8,091 nt of DNA from Bacteroidales bacterium UBA4866 (GTDB lineage: Bacteria; Bacteroidota; Bacteroidia; Bacteroidales; P3): NCBI GenBank assembly GCA_002399565.1, contig DHDW01000005.1, forward strand, positions 22,975 through 31,065, in the 5' to 3' direction. The number at the start of each line of letters is the position of its first letter. The stretch's first letter is position 1. The position numbers and the translations under genes were made by a program. A model generated the notes under the pieces. The model saw only the letters and a program-made list of their open reading frames with translations, was not told the DNA's origin and did not search any database. This document shows, piece after piece, positions 1-5,590 of this stretch.

Positions 1-594
1 GATGAAACAAAGCAAAACAACAACGAAGATAAAGAAGTTGGAGTCTCGGAAAGCACAACTCCAAAGTTAGAAGAAACTCCTAAAGAGCAACTTGTTGAAG
101 AAAAAAAAACAAGTCCTCCTGCATTAAAGATTAATCTTCCTAAAACAAGTTCTTTTTCTATAAATGCAAATATTGAAAGTACTATAAAAGCTGATGTTGA
201 AGAAAAGGCAAGACTTAACCCTGCATCTATTGCTTTGGATTGGGATTTGTTTATGGAAAAACTTAACGAATTTGCTGATGCAATTAAGGACTCTAAACCC
301 AATTTATTCTTTATCCTTACCAATTGCAAAATTGAAGACAATAAAGATAACTCTGCAACAATAACTTTCCTAAACTCTATGCAAGAAAAAGAATTTGAGG
401 CAGCACGACATGAAATTGTTAGAATTATTAGAAAAGCAACCAATTGCTCAAGTTTTCGTTTTAAAGGAAAAGTAATTCAAGATGAGATAAAGGAAAAACT
501 CTATCGTCCATTGGATAAATTTAATTTTCTTGCTCAAAAGCAACCCGCTTTAATGAAGTTAAGAGCTGACTTTGATGTAGATTTAGATTATTAA
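1..594 (+). CDS. dnaX: DNA polymerase III subunit gamma/tau, C-terminal part (5' truncated by window edge)
   Basis: The frame is open from base 1 to the TAA at 592-594, giving 197 residues of a protein that begins outside the window. Residues 1 to about 78 are a low-complexity linker rich in Lys, Glu, Thr and Pro. From about residue 79 (LDWDLFMEKL) a compact alpha/beta domain follows and ends in ALMKLRADFDVDLDY. The family knowledge used is that Bacteroidota DnaX proteins have a N-terminal AAA+ clamp-loader ATPase, a variable linker, and a C-terminal domain with a 'W..F...L' start, an 'xKPNL' segment (here SKPNLFFILTNCKI) and an acidic 'NPAL..L...FDLDFD' end. The match to that ending is strong by eye. 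The full protein would load the beta clamp and organise the replisome; only the tau-type tail is visible, so the ATPase part cannot be checked. An internal TTG at 235 could be mistaken for a start but lies inside the open frame. The antiporter gene follows after 18 bp with no terminator between. Confidence 0.8.
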   Translation, partial: DETKQNNNEDKEVGVSESTTPKLEETPKEQLVEEKKTSPPALKINLPKTSSFSINANIESTIKADVEEKARLNPASIALDWDLFMEKLNEFADAIKDSKPNLFFILTNCKIEDNKDNSATITFLNSMQEKEFEAARHEIVRIIRKATNCSSFRFKGKVIQDEIKEKLYRPLDKFNFLAQKQPALMKLRADFDVDLDY

Positions 595-612
595 CAAGAA
601 AAACCTTAAGAA

Positions 613-1920
613 ATGGGAGAAGCAATAATTTTTATAGGACTATTAATCTTTGCAGCACATCTTTTTGCAATGATTTTTTCAACAAAGAAAATACCCGATG
701 TTTTACTATTGCTTTTGATTGGTATAATTATTGGACCTGTTTTAGGACTTGTGTATCCCGATTTCTTAGGAAAAGCTGGCACCATATTCACTTCAATTGT
801 ACTTATTGTTATTCTTTTTGACGGAGGATTGGATATTAGCATTCACGACCTTAAACTATCATGGAAACCTACCATCACTCTTTCTTTATCTTCTCTCGTA
901 GGCTCAATTATTTTGGTTACATCCATTTGTATGCTTATTGGACTAACTTTTATTAATAGTTTAATTGTTGGAATAATTCTTTCAGGGACTTCCTCTGCTG
1001 TTGTAATTCCTCTAACACAAAACCTAAAACTTGGCAAAAGCACCAAAACAGCCTTAGTTTTGGAAAGTGCAATAACAGATATTATTTGTTTTGTATTAGC
1101 ATTAGCCTTTATGGAAGCCTCAAAAGAAGGCAATGGAGTTAATATTGGTTCTGTTGCAGGAGGAGTCTTTTCTTCTTTCGTTATGGCAACAATTATAGGA
1201 TTTGCAAGTGGAATTGTTTGGTCAAGCCTTTTGCAAAAAATCAGAACATTTAAAAACTCAATGTTTCTAACTCCTGCCTATCTTTTTATTGTTTATGGAA
1301 TAGCCGAAACACTTGGTTTTAGTGGGGCAATTGCTGCTTTGGCTGTAGGGATAACAATATCAAATATGGAGTACTTCCACTTTAAATTTTTGGAACGTTA
1401 CCAAAAAAACAGAGAATTAAAACTTACAGATGGCGAAAAAGACTTTTTAGGCGAGTTAGTTTTTGTTCTAAAGACCTTCTTTTTCGTTTACATAGGCATT
1501 TCCATTCCTTTTGATAACACAATTGCACTATTTGCTGGCTTAAGTTTTACTGTTGTACTTCTAATTATGAGAATTTTCATAGCCAAATTCTTTTCCCCAA
1601 AACAATCTAATGGTTTTGACAAAAGCATAATATCATTAATGATACCCAAAGGACTTGCTGCAGCAGTTTTGGCTTCAATCCCCGAACAAATGGGGCTTGC
1701 TCAAGGAGATATGATAAAGAATGTTGTTTATGCAACAGTTTTATTCTCCATTTTGCTTTGTTCAATACTTATTTTCATAATAGAACGCTACCCAAAAGCC
1801 AATATTTTTATGCGTTTCTTCTTTCATCCCAAAAGGAAAAACAAAACAAATGCTTCATTAAATGAAGCATCATCATCAGAAATAATGGAAATAGAGAATA
1901 AAGACGAAGAATTATTCTAA
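613..1920 (+). CDS. Cation:proton antiporter, monovalent CPA1/NhaP-like family
   Basis: This is a complete 435-residue inner-membrane protein starting at ATG 613, 18 bp after dnaX. It has about 12 hydrophobic segments, for example around residues 4-21, 29-47, 57-72, 87-110, 113-135 and 145-167, with the last at about 372-390, then a hydrophilic tail (about 400-435) that is basic and then acidic. Family hallmarks are LFDGGLDI (68-75), the unwound-helix region SGTSSAVVIPL (124-134), ESAITDII (151-158), AALAVGITISN (241-251), FVYIGISI (291-298) and IPKGLAAAVLA (344-354). D156 is the expected ion-binding aspartate. CPA1 proteins usually have Asn-Asp at this position and an Arg in the TM10-11 motif; here they are Thr-Asp and Lys346. 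Exchange of Na+ or K+ for H+ is the expected role, in pH or salt homeostasis, but the ion cannot be read from the sequence. No TrkA-N or other regulatory domain is present. Probably co-transcribed with dnaX. Confidence 0.85.
   Translation: MGEAIIFIGLLIFAAHLFAMIFSTKKIPDVLLLLLIGIIIGPVLGLVYPDFLGKAGTIFTSIVLIVILFDGGLDISIHDLKLSWKPTITLSLSSLVGSIILVTSICMLIGLTFINSLIVGIILSGTSSAVVIPLTQNLKLGKSTKTALVLESAITDIICFVLALAFMEASKEGNGVNIGSVAGGVFSSFVMATIIGFASGIVWSSLLQKIRTFKNSMFLTPAYLFIVYGIAETLGFSGAIAALAVGITISNMEYFHFKFLERYQKNRELKLTDGEKDFLGELVFVLKTFFFVYIGISIPFDNTIALFAGLSFTVVLLIMRIFIAKFFSPKQSNGFDKSIISLMIPKGLAAAVLASIPEQMGLAQGDMIKNVVYATVLFSILLCSILIFIIERYPKANIFMRFFFHPKRKNKTNASLNEASSSEIMEIENKDEELF
1850..1870. repeat. Perfect 10-bp inverted repeat inside the antiporter 3' end
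   Basis: ATGCTTCATT (1850-1859) and AATGAAGCAT (1861-1870) are exact reverse complements around a single A. The site falls within the codons for the hydrophilic tail (NASLNEAS), 50 bp before the stop. It could form a hairpin or cruciform, but no T-run follows it, so it is not a standard terminator. The function is unknown and it may be chance. Confidence 0.6.
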
Positions 1921-1958
1921 TAAACTCCCCTGTTTCTCAATCCAATTCAAAGCTTATA

Positions 1959-1975
1959 AATACAACATTTGTATT
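1959..1975 (+). terminator. Weak hairpin after the antiporter gene
   Basis: AATACAA (1959-1965), loop CAT, TTGTATT (1969-1975) form a perfect 7-bp A/T-rich stem 38 bp after the antiporter stop. There is no uninterrupted T-run after it, so it is at best a poor terminator or a transcript 3'-end structure. Confidence 0.25.
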
Positions 1976-2058
1976 ATCAATTTCTATGAACTGATATTTC
2001 CTATTTAAATCAAATATAAATGAATTTAAATCAGATAAAAATTTATTTATATCAAGAA

Positions 2059-2157
2059 TAAATTTTGCAACCTGCCACCTTACACATTACATCCTGCCAC
2101 CTTACATACTGCAACCTGCCACCTTGCATATAACATCCTGCCACCTTACAAAATTTA
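2059..2157. repeat. Four-copy 22-bp-period tandem array with inverted flanks
   Basis: The core CCTGCCACCTTRCA occurs at 2071-2084, 2093-2106, 2115-2128 (G in place of A) and 2137-2150, spaced exactly 22 bp each time. The 8-bp spacers vary but alternate: cores 1 and 3 are preceded by TGCAA, cores 2 and 4 by ACAT, which gives a 44-bp higher-order unit. The array is enclosed by TAAATTTTG (2059-2067) and its exact reverse complement CAAAATTTA (2149-2157). The repeat is much GC-richer than the surrounding DNA. All units are in one orientation, unlike REP/BIME pairs. No function is recognised. Confidence 0.85.
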
Positions 2158-2162
2158 AACCT

Positions 2163-2177
2163 TATCTTATTAAGATA
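2163..2177. repeat. Perfect 7-bp inverted repeat
   Basis: TATCTTA (2163-2169), one T, TAAGATA (2171-2177). It is part of a run of consecutive hairpins after the tandem array. The role is unknown. Confidence 0.5.
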
Positions 2178-2185
2178 TAATAAGG

Positions 2186-2207
2186 ATTTGATACACTTAT
2201 ATCAAAT
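2186..2207. repeat. Perfect 8-bp hairpin, 6-base loop
   Basis: ATTTGATA (2186-2193), loop CACTTA, TATCAAAT (2200-2207). It ends one base before the larger 88-bp inverted repeat, so the two may be one structured unit. There is no T-run on either side to suggest a terminator. Confidence 0.55.
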
Positions 2208-2208
2208 A

Positions 2209-2296
2209 AAATCCAAATTATGCAGTAAATTTTACTGATAGAGCAATAGGATAATCCCATAGCCTAATGAAAATTACTACTGCGTAATTTGGATTT
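2209..2296. repeat. 88-bp long inverted repeat (MITE-like or structured RNA element)
   Basis: The left arm 2209-2227 (begins AAATCCAAATTATGCAGT) pairs with the right arm 2278-2296 (ends TGCGTAATTTGGATTT) over 19 positions, the single difference being T against G, a wobble pair if transcribed. After a 2-base bulge (2276-2277), AATTTT (2228-2233) pairs with AAAATT (2270-2275), leaving a 36-base loop. A smaller internal palindrome (CAGTAAA/TTTACTG, 2223-2237) competes with it. A further partial copy of the arm end, AATTTGGATT, lies at 2323-2332. No convincing target-site duplication or transposase is present, so MITE status is inference; a small structured RNA is the alternative. Confidence 0.7.
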
Positions 2297-2353
2297 AAGT
2301 ATAGATAATTAAAGAGAAAACAAATTTGGATTACTTACTTTCGTCTTACGGGA

Positions 2354-2371
2354 TTTGTACTCTCGTACAAA
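2354..2371. repeat. Perfect 7-bp hairpin, 4-base loop
   Basis: TTTGTAC (2354-2360), TCTC, GTACAAA (2365-2371). It lies just beyond the minus-strand terminator in the direction of transcription. It may be a second-stage stop or an RNA 3'-end stabiliser, but no T-run follows it on the minus strand. Confidence 0.5.
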
Positions 2372-2374
2372 AGA

Positions 2375-2404
2375 AAAAATAAAAAGAGCGTAAAAATACG
2401 CCCT
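2375..2404 (-). terminator. Rho-independent terminator of the lipoprotein/T9SS module
   Basis: Read on the minus strand, GCGTA, a four-T loop, TACGC (2401-2388) forms the stem, extendable across one mismatch by a G-C pair (2403 with 2386). It is followed directly by a T-rich run (2385 down to about 2375). The stem begins 11 bp after the T9SS gene stop codon, the correct place and orientation. Confidence 0.7.
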
Positions 2405-2413
2405 TACATTCTT

Positions 2414-3793
2414 TTAATCTACAATAAACTTCTTTCTAATATTCCCTTTTTCGGTTTTAATATCTGCTATGTAGTTTCCTTTTGAGAAATTAGAAACATT
2501 TAGTTCAATATCCTTTCCTTTATGTTTCTTTGAATAAACATTCTGAGAAAGAGAATTGTAAATTGTTATTTCTTTAATTTCATCAGAAGATACAATATTT
2601 ATAAAGTCTTTTGTAGGATTTGGATAAAGAATTATTGCTGTTTTATCAGGCTCAACACTTGCTAAACTTAATCTTCCATTAGGATAGAATTTTAATAAAT
2701 AAGCATTGGAATATGAATTAGGAGTATAACCTTCTTTTGTATTAATATTCATTATAACTCCTCCATCATTTGTAGTATGTATTCCATGAATAAGTTTCCA
2801 TCCATTAGGTTCAAAATCATTGAAAACATACTCATAATTAGGTAGTCCAAGATGATTGAAATTACTAACTACAACTCCTGAATGAATATTATCATAAGTA
2901 GAACGTCGATAACAGAAAATTAATGAATCAGAACACCTCCCACCAATATTCCAGTCTGGAATATGTGTTGGTAAACCCTCATAAGACTGAGAGTTAACTC
3001 CAAATAAATCTGTTGTCTTTGCATTTGTATTATAAATTCTCATATTACCCCAATATGTCCCAACCATAATACTATCATTAACTCCTTTCAAATTAATAAA
3101 TCCAATATCACTTTCCATAGAATCAACTATCAATAATGAATTAATATCAACATAATAAAGAGTTGGTCTATCGTAGTATGGCTTAGAACTAATTATAATA
3201 TTATTCCCTTGTTCTGCAATATTGAACATGAAAGCATTAGTATTAAATGTATTACTCCTAACAACATTTCCCATTACATCAATTATTGATAATCTTAAAC
3301 CAATATTAGTATCCAATGAAGCTACTGCAAATAAACCATCTCTATTTTTAAGCATTAGATAATAGTATTGAAGAGATATAATAGCTGTTGTATCAACATT
3401 ATGATAAGTCAAATTATTATTTGTAATATCATAGGAAAGAATATTAATAGAATCTAAAATAGCATAAGGAATACCAAATACTGAGTCTATTGGAATTATT
3501 CCTATATGATAGGAATAAAGAAGGGAATAAAATTTATTTTGAAATTTATATTCAAAGTCAATACCAATATTAACTGTGTCAATTATATCTAAATCATCAT
3601 CATAATTAAAATAAAACCCACCAAAACAAGACCAATAATAATCATTATCAAGATTAGTAACTTTATGACAATAACCACTACTTGGAGTTATTCCAATAAT
3701 CTTTGAACTATCTCCTTCAAAAAGAGTATTAATTTGTGCTTGAGAAACACTAAAAAGCAGTAATAATAAAAATGTAATATAAATAGTTTTCAT
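2414..3793 (-). CDS. T9SS type A sorting domain-containing secreted protein
   Basis: The protein has 459 residues from the ATG at 3791-3793. I chose this start because it places a canonical signal peptide at the N-terminus (MKTIYI, a Leu-rich core, then SVSQAQ with likely cleavage after A19). The frame extends upstream to a TTG-type start at 3823, but that would bury the signal peptide and overlap the previous gene. The body, about 20-380, is rich in Asn, Tyr, Ile and Asp, with beta-propeller-like strands and a TTNDGGVIMN segment of a type common in exported Bacteroidota proteins. Residues about 385-459 form the C-terminal sorting domain (ILYPNPTKDFINI, EITIYNSLSQNVYS, GNYIADIKT, ending RKKFIVD). 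This domain is known to direct outer-membrane passage by the type IX system and release or anchoring at the cell surface. The start lies one base after the upstream stop, so translation is probably coupled. The specific function is unknown. Confidence 0.85.
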   Translation of the reverse strand: MKTIYITFLLLLLFSVSQAQINTLFEGDSSKIIGITPSSGYCHKVTNLDNDYYWSCFGGFYFNYDDDLDIIDTVNIGIDFEYKFQNKFYSLLYSYHIGIIPIDSVFGIPYAILDSINILSYDITNNNLTYHNVDTTAIISLQYYYLMLKNRDGLFAVASLDTNIGLRLSIIDVMGNVVRSNTFNTNAFMFNIAEQGNNIIISSKPYYDRPTLYYVDINSLLIVDSMESDIGFINLKGVNDSIMVGTYWGNMRIYNTNAKTTDLFGVNSQSYEGLPTHIPDWNIGGRCSDSLIFCYRRSTYDNIHSGVVVSNFNHLGLPNYEYVFNDFEPNGWKLIHGIHTTNDGGVIMNINTKEGYTPNSYSNAYLLKFYPNGRLSLASVEPDKTAIILYPNPTKDFINIVSSDEIKEITIYNSLSQNVYSKKHKGKDIELNVSNFSKGNYIADIKTEKGNIRKKFIVD

Positions 3794-3794
3794 T

Positions 3795-4532
3795 TTAGAA
3801 TTCAAAAACATCTCTATTAACAACTGCCATATTATAAAGAATATTTCTTAATCTTACAGTAGGAACAAAAGCATACTTTAATTCGTTTATATAAAGAAGC
3901 TTCATATATCGTTTATTGACATCCCATCTTATTTCACATAAAGGGATAACATCAATAATGGTTCTTGGCACATAAGGTGGATATGCTTGATTAATACCTA
4001 CAGTATAATCATTAGCATGAATTATGCATGTGTTAACCGTAGTGCTCAAGCTTAATCCTGTAATTAAAGACATGGGGGTTCCATCATTAATCCATTGCGT
4101 AGAAGCAAAATAGCCAAGTATATTACTTGGAGGAAAAGGAGTAAAAAATGAGTGAATGTTCAAAAAGCATATATTATCAACAATTTTTTTTGAATGCAAT
4201 CTAACTACTTCATCTACACTACCAGTAAAATAATTATTCCAATCATCAATATCATTTATAGGATCAGTATAAAGTTCACTCTTATTTCTTACCACTTTAT
4301 CTCTTCTCGGAATGAAATTTCCATTATCAACAAATGGAGGTGTTTCCAAAATAATTGTTATATTACTTGAAGTTACCTCTTTAACATATATATTTGAATA
4401 TTGAAGAAACTTACTACCCATTGAAGACATAACAGCATTTAAAAATGATATATATTTATTTCTTAATACTGTAGATTCAATTTCTCCATTTTGATTTAAT
4501 TCTATTATACAATTAAATTTTTTGTGAATCAT
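3795..4532 (-). CDS. C-terminal part of a frameshifted surface lipoprotein (hypothetical)
   Basis: If read alone, the ORF starts at the ATG 4530-4532 (MIHKKFNCII), or at an in-frame alternative start at 4568, giving 245 or 257 residues. It has no signal peptide and no recognised domain. It overlaps the end of the upstream lipoprotein ORF, and its first residues read as a direct continuation of that protein: with one A removed from the A6 run (4518-4523) the junction becomes YDSQK-FNCIIELNQNGEIEST. I therefore read this as the C-terminal 240 residues (F onward) of one protein of about 358 residues. The rest has beta-strand-like stretches (IYVKEVTSSNITIILETP) and Trp/Tyr-rich segments (WINDGTPMSL, YPPYVP). 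It ends with TAA at 3795-3797, one base before the T9SS gene start. A separate translationally coupled gene is possible but less likely, as the N-terminus would be cytoplasmic. Confidence 0.6.
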   Translation of the reverse strand: MIHKKFNCIIELNQNGEIESTVLRNKYISFLNAVMSSMGSKFLQYSNIYVKEVTSSNITIILETPPFVDNGNFIPRRDKVVRNKSELYTDPINDIDDWNNYFTGSVDEVVRLHSKKIVDNICFLNIHSFFTPFPPSNILGYFASTQWINDGTPMSLITGLSLSTTVNTCIIHANDYTVGINQAYPPYVPRTIIDVIPLCEIRWDVNKRYMKLLYINELKYAFVPTVRLRNILYNMAVVNRDVFEF

Positions 4533-4872
4533 AATTTGTTCTTTCAAAATCCTTTTGTTTATCAACAATAGCTATATTAAAAAATGTTTCCATTGCAAAT
4601 ACAGCTTTATTGATATCGTAAGTTTGTTCACTAATCTTATTGTAGTTTATAAGTTCAGTAAAGTTTGACATAATTGAAATAATTTGATCTTCAGAATAAT
4701 CATTTTGTTCATATTGATGTATCCCTTTCGGTATATATTCATTAGGAGACTCTTCTCCCATTAATGATTTATTCTTAATACGATTATCATTTTGATAATC
4801 TTCTTCATTTGTACATGCAACTGCAAATATTACTAATAATACAATAGCTAATATATTTTTTATATTTTTCAT
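4513..4872 (-). CDS. N-terminal part of a frameshifted outer-membrane/surface lipoprotein
   Basis: The ORF encodes 119 residues from the ATG at 4870-4872. A lipoprotein signal peptide (MKNIKN, a hydrophobic core, then IFAVAC) puts the lipidated cysteine at C20. It is followed by TNEED, an acidic stretch like the lipoprotein export signals that send Bacteroidota lipoproteins to the cell surface. After a hydrophilic linker comes DINKAVFAMETFFNIAI, resembling an '(E)A...IEA.LN' helix I recall from Bacteroidota lipoproteins of unknown function; no search was run. The frame stops a few codons later, just after an A6 run, while the other frame continues the sense. This is therefore probably the first 118 residues of a single protein with the downstream ORF. 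It is the first gene of the minus-strand module, preceded by a TAnnTTTG box at 4920-4927. If truncated it would still be exported as a short lipoprotein. Confidence 0.6.
   Translation of the reverse strand: MKNIKNILAIVLLVIFAVACTNEEDYQNDNRIKNKSLMGEESPNEYIPKGIHQYEQNDYSEDQIISIMSNFTELINYNKISEQTYDINKAVFAMETFFNIAIVDKQKDFERTNYDSQKI
4518..4523 (-). other. Homopolymer frameshift site (A6 on coding strand)
   Basis: Six consecutive T on the plus strand (A on the coding strand) lie where the lipoprotein frame breaks. With six A the frame runs CAA AAA ATT TAA and stops; with five it runs CAA AAA TTT AAT TGT and stays open for 240 more codons to 3797. A single-base change here explains both ORFs. Confidence 0.75.
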
Positions 4873-4919
4873 CTTGTTTTATTTTTTTTATTTATTACTT
4901 GATTCTTTTATAGTGTTAC

Positions 4920-4927
4920 CAAAGGTA
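4920..4927 (-). promoter_or_regulatory. Candidate -7 box for the lipoprotein/T9SS module
   Basis: On the minus strand TACCTTTG fits the Bacteroidota consensus TAnnTTTG exactly, and lies 47 bp before the lipoprotein ATG. No TTTG or TTG -33 box is found about 19-21 bp upstream of it, so support is partial. The leader is strongly A/T-rich. Confidence 0.4.
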
Positions 4928-5011
4928 TTATTTGATATTATAAGGAGATGTAAATTTATGCAAGTTAATGCCGCAGGATAAGTGTCTCTTTTATTGCTTC
5001 ATTTTATTTAT

Positions 5012-5055
5012 GGACTTCGGCAAGAAACTGGAAGTTATGAAGGCAACCTAAGTCC
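5012..5055. repeat. GC-richer foldback element upstream of the lipoprotein module
   Basis: GGACTTCGG (5012-5020) and CCTAAGTCC (5047-5055) pair over nine positions with one mismatch. Inside, AACT-GGA-AGTT (5026-5036) forms a small second hairpin. The element is visibly richer in G+C than the flanking DNA and abuts the stop codon of the small ORF at 5057-5257 on the minus strand. No T-run follows on either strand, so a normal terminator is unlikely. A structured RNA or a remnant of a lost gene are both possible; I recognise no riboswitch class. Confidence 0.45.
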
Positions 5056-5056
5056 C

Positions 5057-5257
5057 TTATATTATAAAGTTGTTCTTTCCCAAATAAAAAATTCCATATG
5101 TAGATACATAGGTTATATATACATCTTGCAAATAAATATTACTAATTGTATTTACATTAAAACAATGCAAGAGTAATGGAATTAAACTTGAAAAGAATGC
5201 TAATAATAGAAATGTATTAGCAGAGTTAGAAAATAATACATGTAATAATTTCATCAT
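5057..5257 (-). CDS. Possible small membrane or exported protein (hypothetical)
   Basis: The ORF encodes 66 residues from the ATG at 5255-5257; the next codon is also ATG. Residues about 9-32 are strongly hydrophobic (SANTFLLLAFFSSLIPLLLH), which could be one transmembrane helix or an uncleaved signal. The rest is Tyr- and Asn-rich (NIYLQDVYITYVSTYG). No family is recognised. The main support is positional: a consensus promoter (CAA 5307-5309 and CAAATGTA 5280-5287 as read on the plus strand) lies just upstream with 22 bp between the -7 box and the start codon. It could also be a chance ORF in A/T-rich DNA or the decayed N-terminus of a former gene, so confidence is low. Confidence 0.35.
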   Translation of the reverse strand: MMKLLHVLFSNSANTFLLLAFFSSLIPLLLHCFNVNTISNIYLQDVYITYVSTYGIFYLGKNNFII

Positions 5258-5279
5258 GATTAATATTCATTTCAAGATA

Positions 5280-5309
5280 CAAATGTATATCTTTATTTTT
5301 AGATAACAA
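5280..5309 (-). promoter_or_regulatory. Bacteroidota-type promoter, TTG-N19-TACATTTG
   Basis: On the minus strand a TTG (5309-5307) is followed by exactly 19 bases and then TACATTTG (5287-5280), matching the -33/-7 consensus of this phylum. It lies directly upstream of the 66-residue ORF and points towards it and the lipoprotein module. Confidence 0.5.
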
Positions 5310-5543
5310 GAAAAAACAGAAAATATTTTTTAATTATAGTTCGAAATATTCTTGTATAATAGTTTTGAACATGCATACCTCGTTTGTTGTATTTCTTTGC
5401 CATAAAAAGCAACAAAGTCGACAAGCAGTGTATTATAAGAATATACTATTTACAATGAGAATTATTTGTATTCTAATTTAAAGATTAAGTGTTCATAATA
5501 TGCCTTCTCAAGAAATGGAATTTATCCCATTTGCATTAATCTA

Positions 5544-5570
5544 AAAAAAGAAAGATTGTTTTTCTTTTTT
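5544..5570. terminator. Symmetric A/T hairpin, possible bidirectional terminator
   Basis: AAAAAAGAAA (5544-5553) and TTTCTTTTTT (5561-5570) are exact reverse complements around a 7-base loop. The right arm gives a T-run on the plus strand, the left arm a T-run on the minus strand. The stem is weak, being nearly all A-T. It could stop minus-strand readthrough from the exported-protein gene. Confidence 0.3.
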
Positions 5571-5590
5571 ATTAAGTGAAATGATCTTGC

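Larger units (their letters stand above)
1921..2413. other. 493-bp convergent intergenic region, dense in repeats
   Basis: No coding sequence is supported here. The region separates the plus-strand antiporter from the minus-strand T9SS protein gene. In order it holds a weak hairpin just after the antiporter (1959-1975), two near-direct copies of ATTTAAATCA at 2003 and 2024, a four-copy 22-bp tandem array (2071-2150) bounded by 9-bp inverted repeats, two perfect hairpins (2163-2177 and 2186-2207), an 88-bp inverted repeat (2209-2296), another hairpin (2354-2371), and a minus-strand terminator (2375-2404). Only the last has an obvious role. Confidence 0.7.

Noticed and set aside
606..1133. Two antisense ORFs opposite the antiporter (606-842 and 843-1133, minus)
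   Set aside because: They lie wholly inside a well-supported membrane protein gene, and their translations are low in recognisable structure, with no promoter or family features.
2071..2150. Tandem array as a CRISPR array
   Set aside because: The period is 22 bp with 14-bp cores and 8-bp partly repeated spacers, far shorter than CRISPR repeats plus spacers, and no cas gene is nearby.
3794..3823. Upstream start for the T9SS protein at 3823
   Set aside because: It would add ten residues before a clear signal peptide and overlap the preceding gene; the ATG at 3791-3793 fits better.
5012..5055. Cobalamin or TPP riboswitch
   Set aside because: A few bases recall such elements, but the diagnostic conserved boxes are missing and the next genes are not vitamin-related.
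4982..5176. 64-codon plus-strand ORF with GTG start
   Set aside because: It overlaps the foldback element and the antisense small ORF, has no consensus promoter at a sensible distance, and the translation shows no family features.
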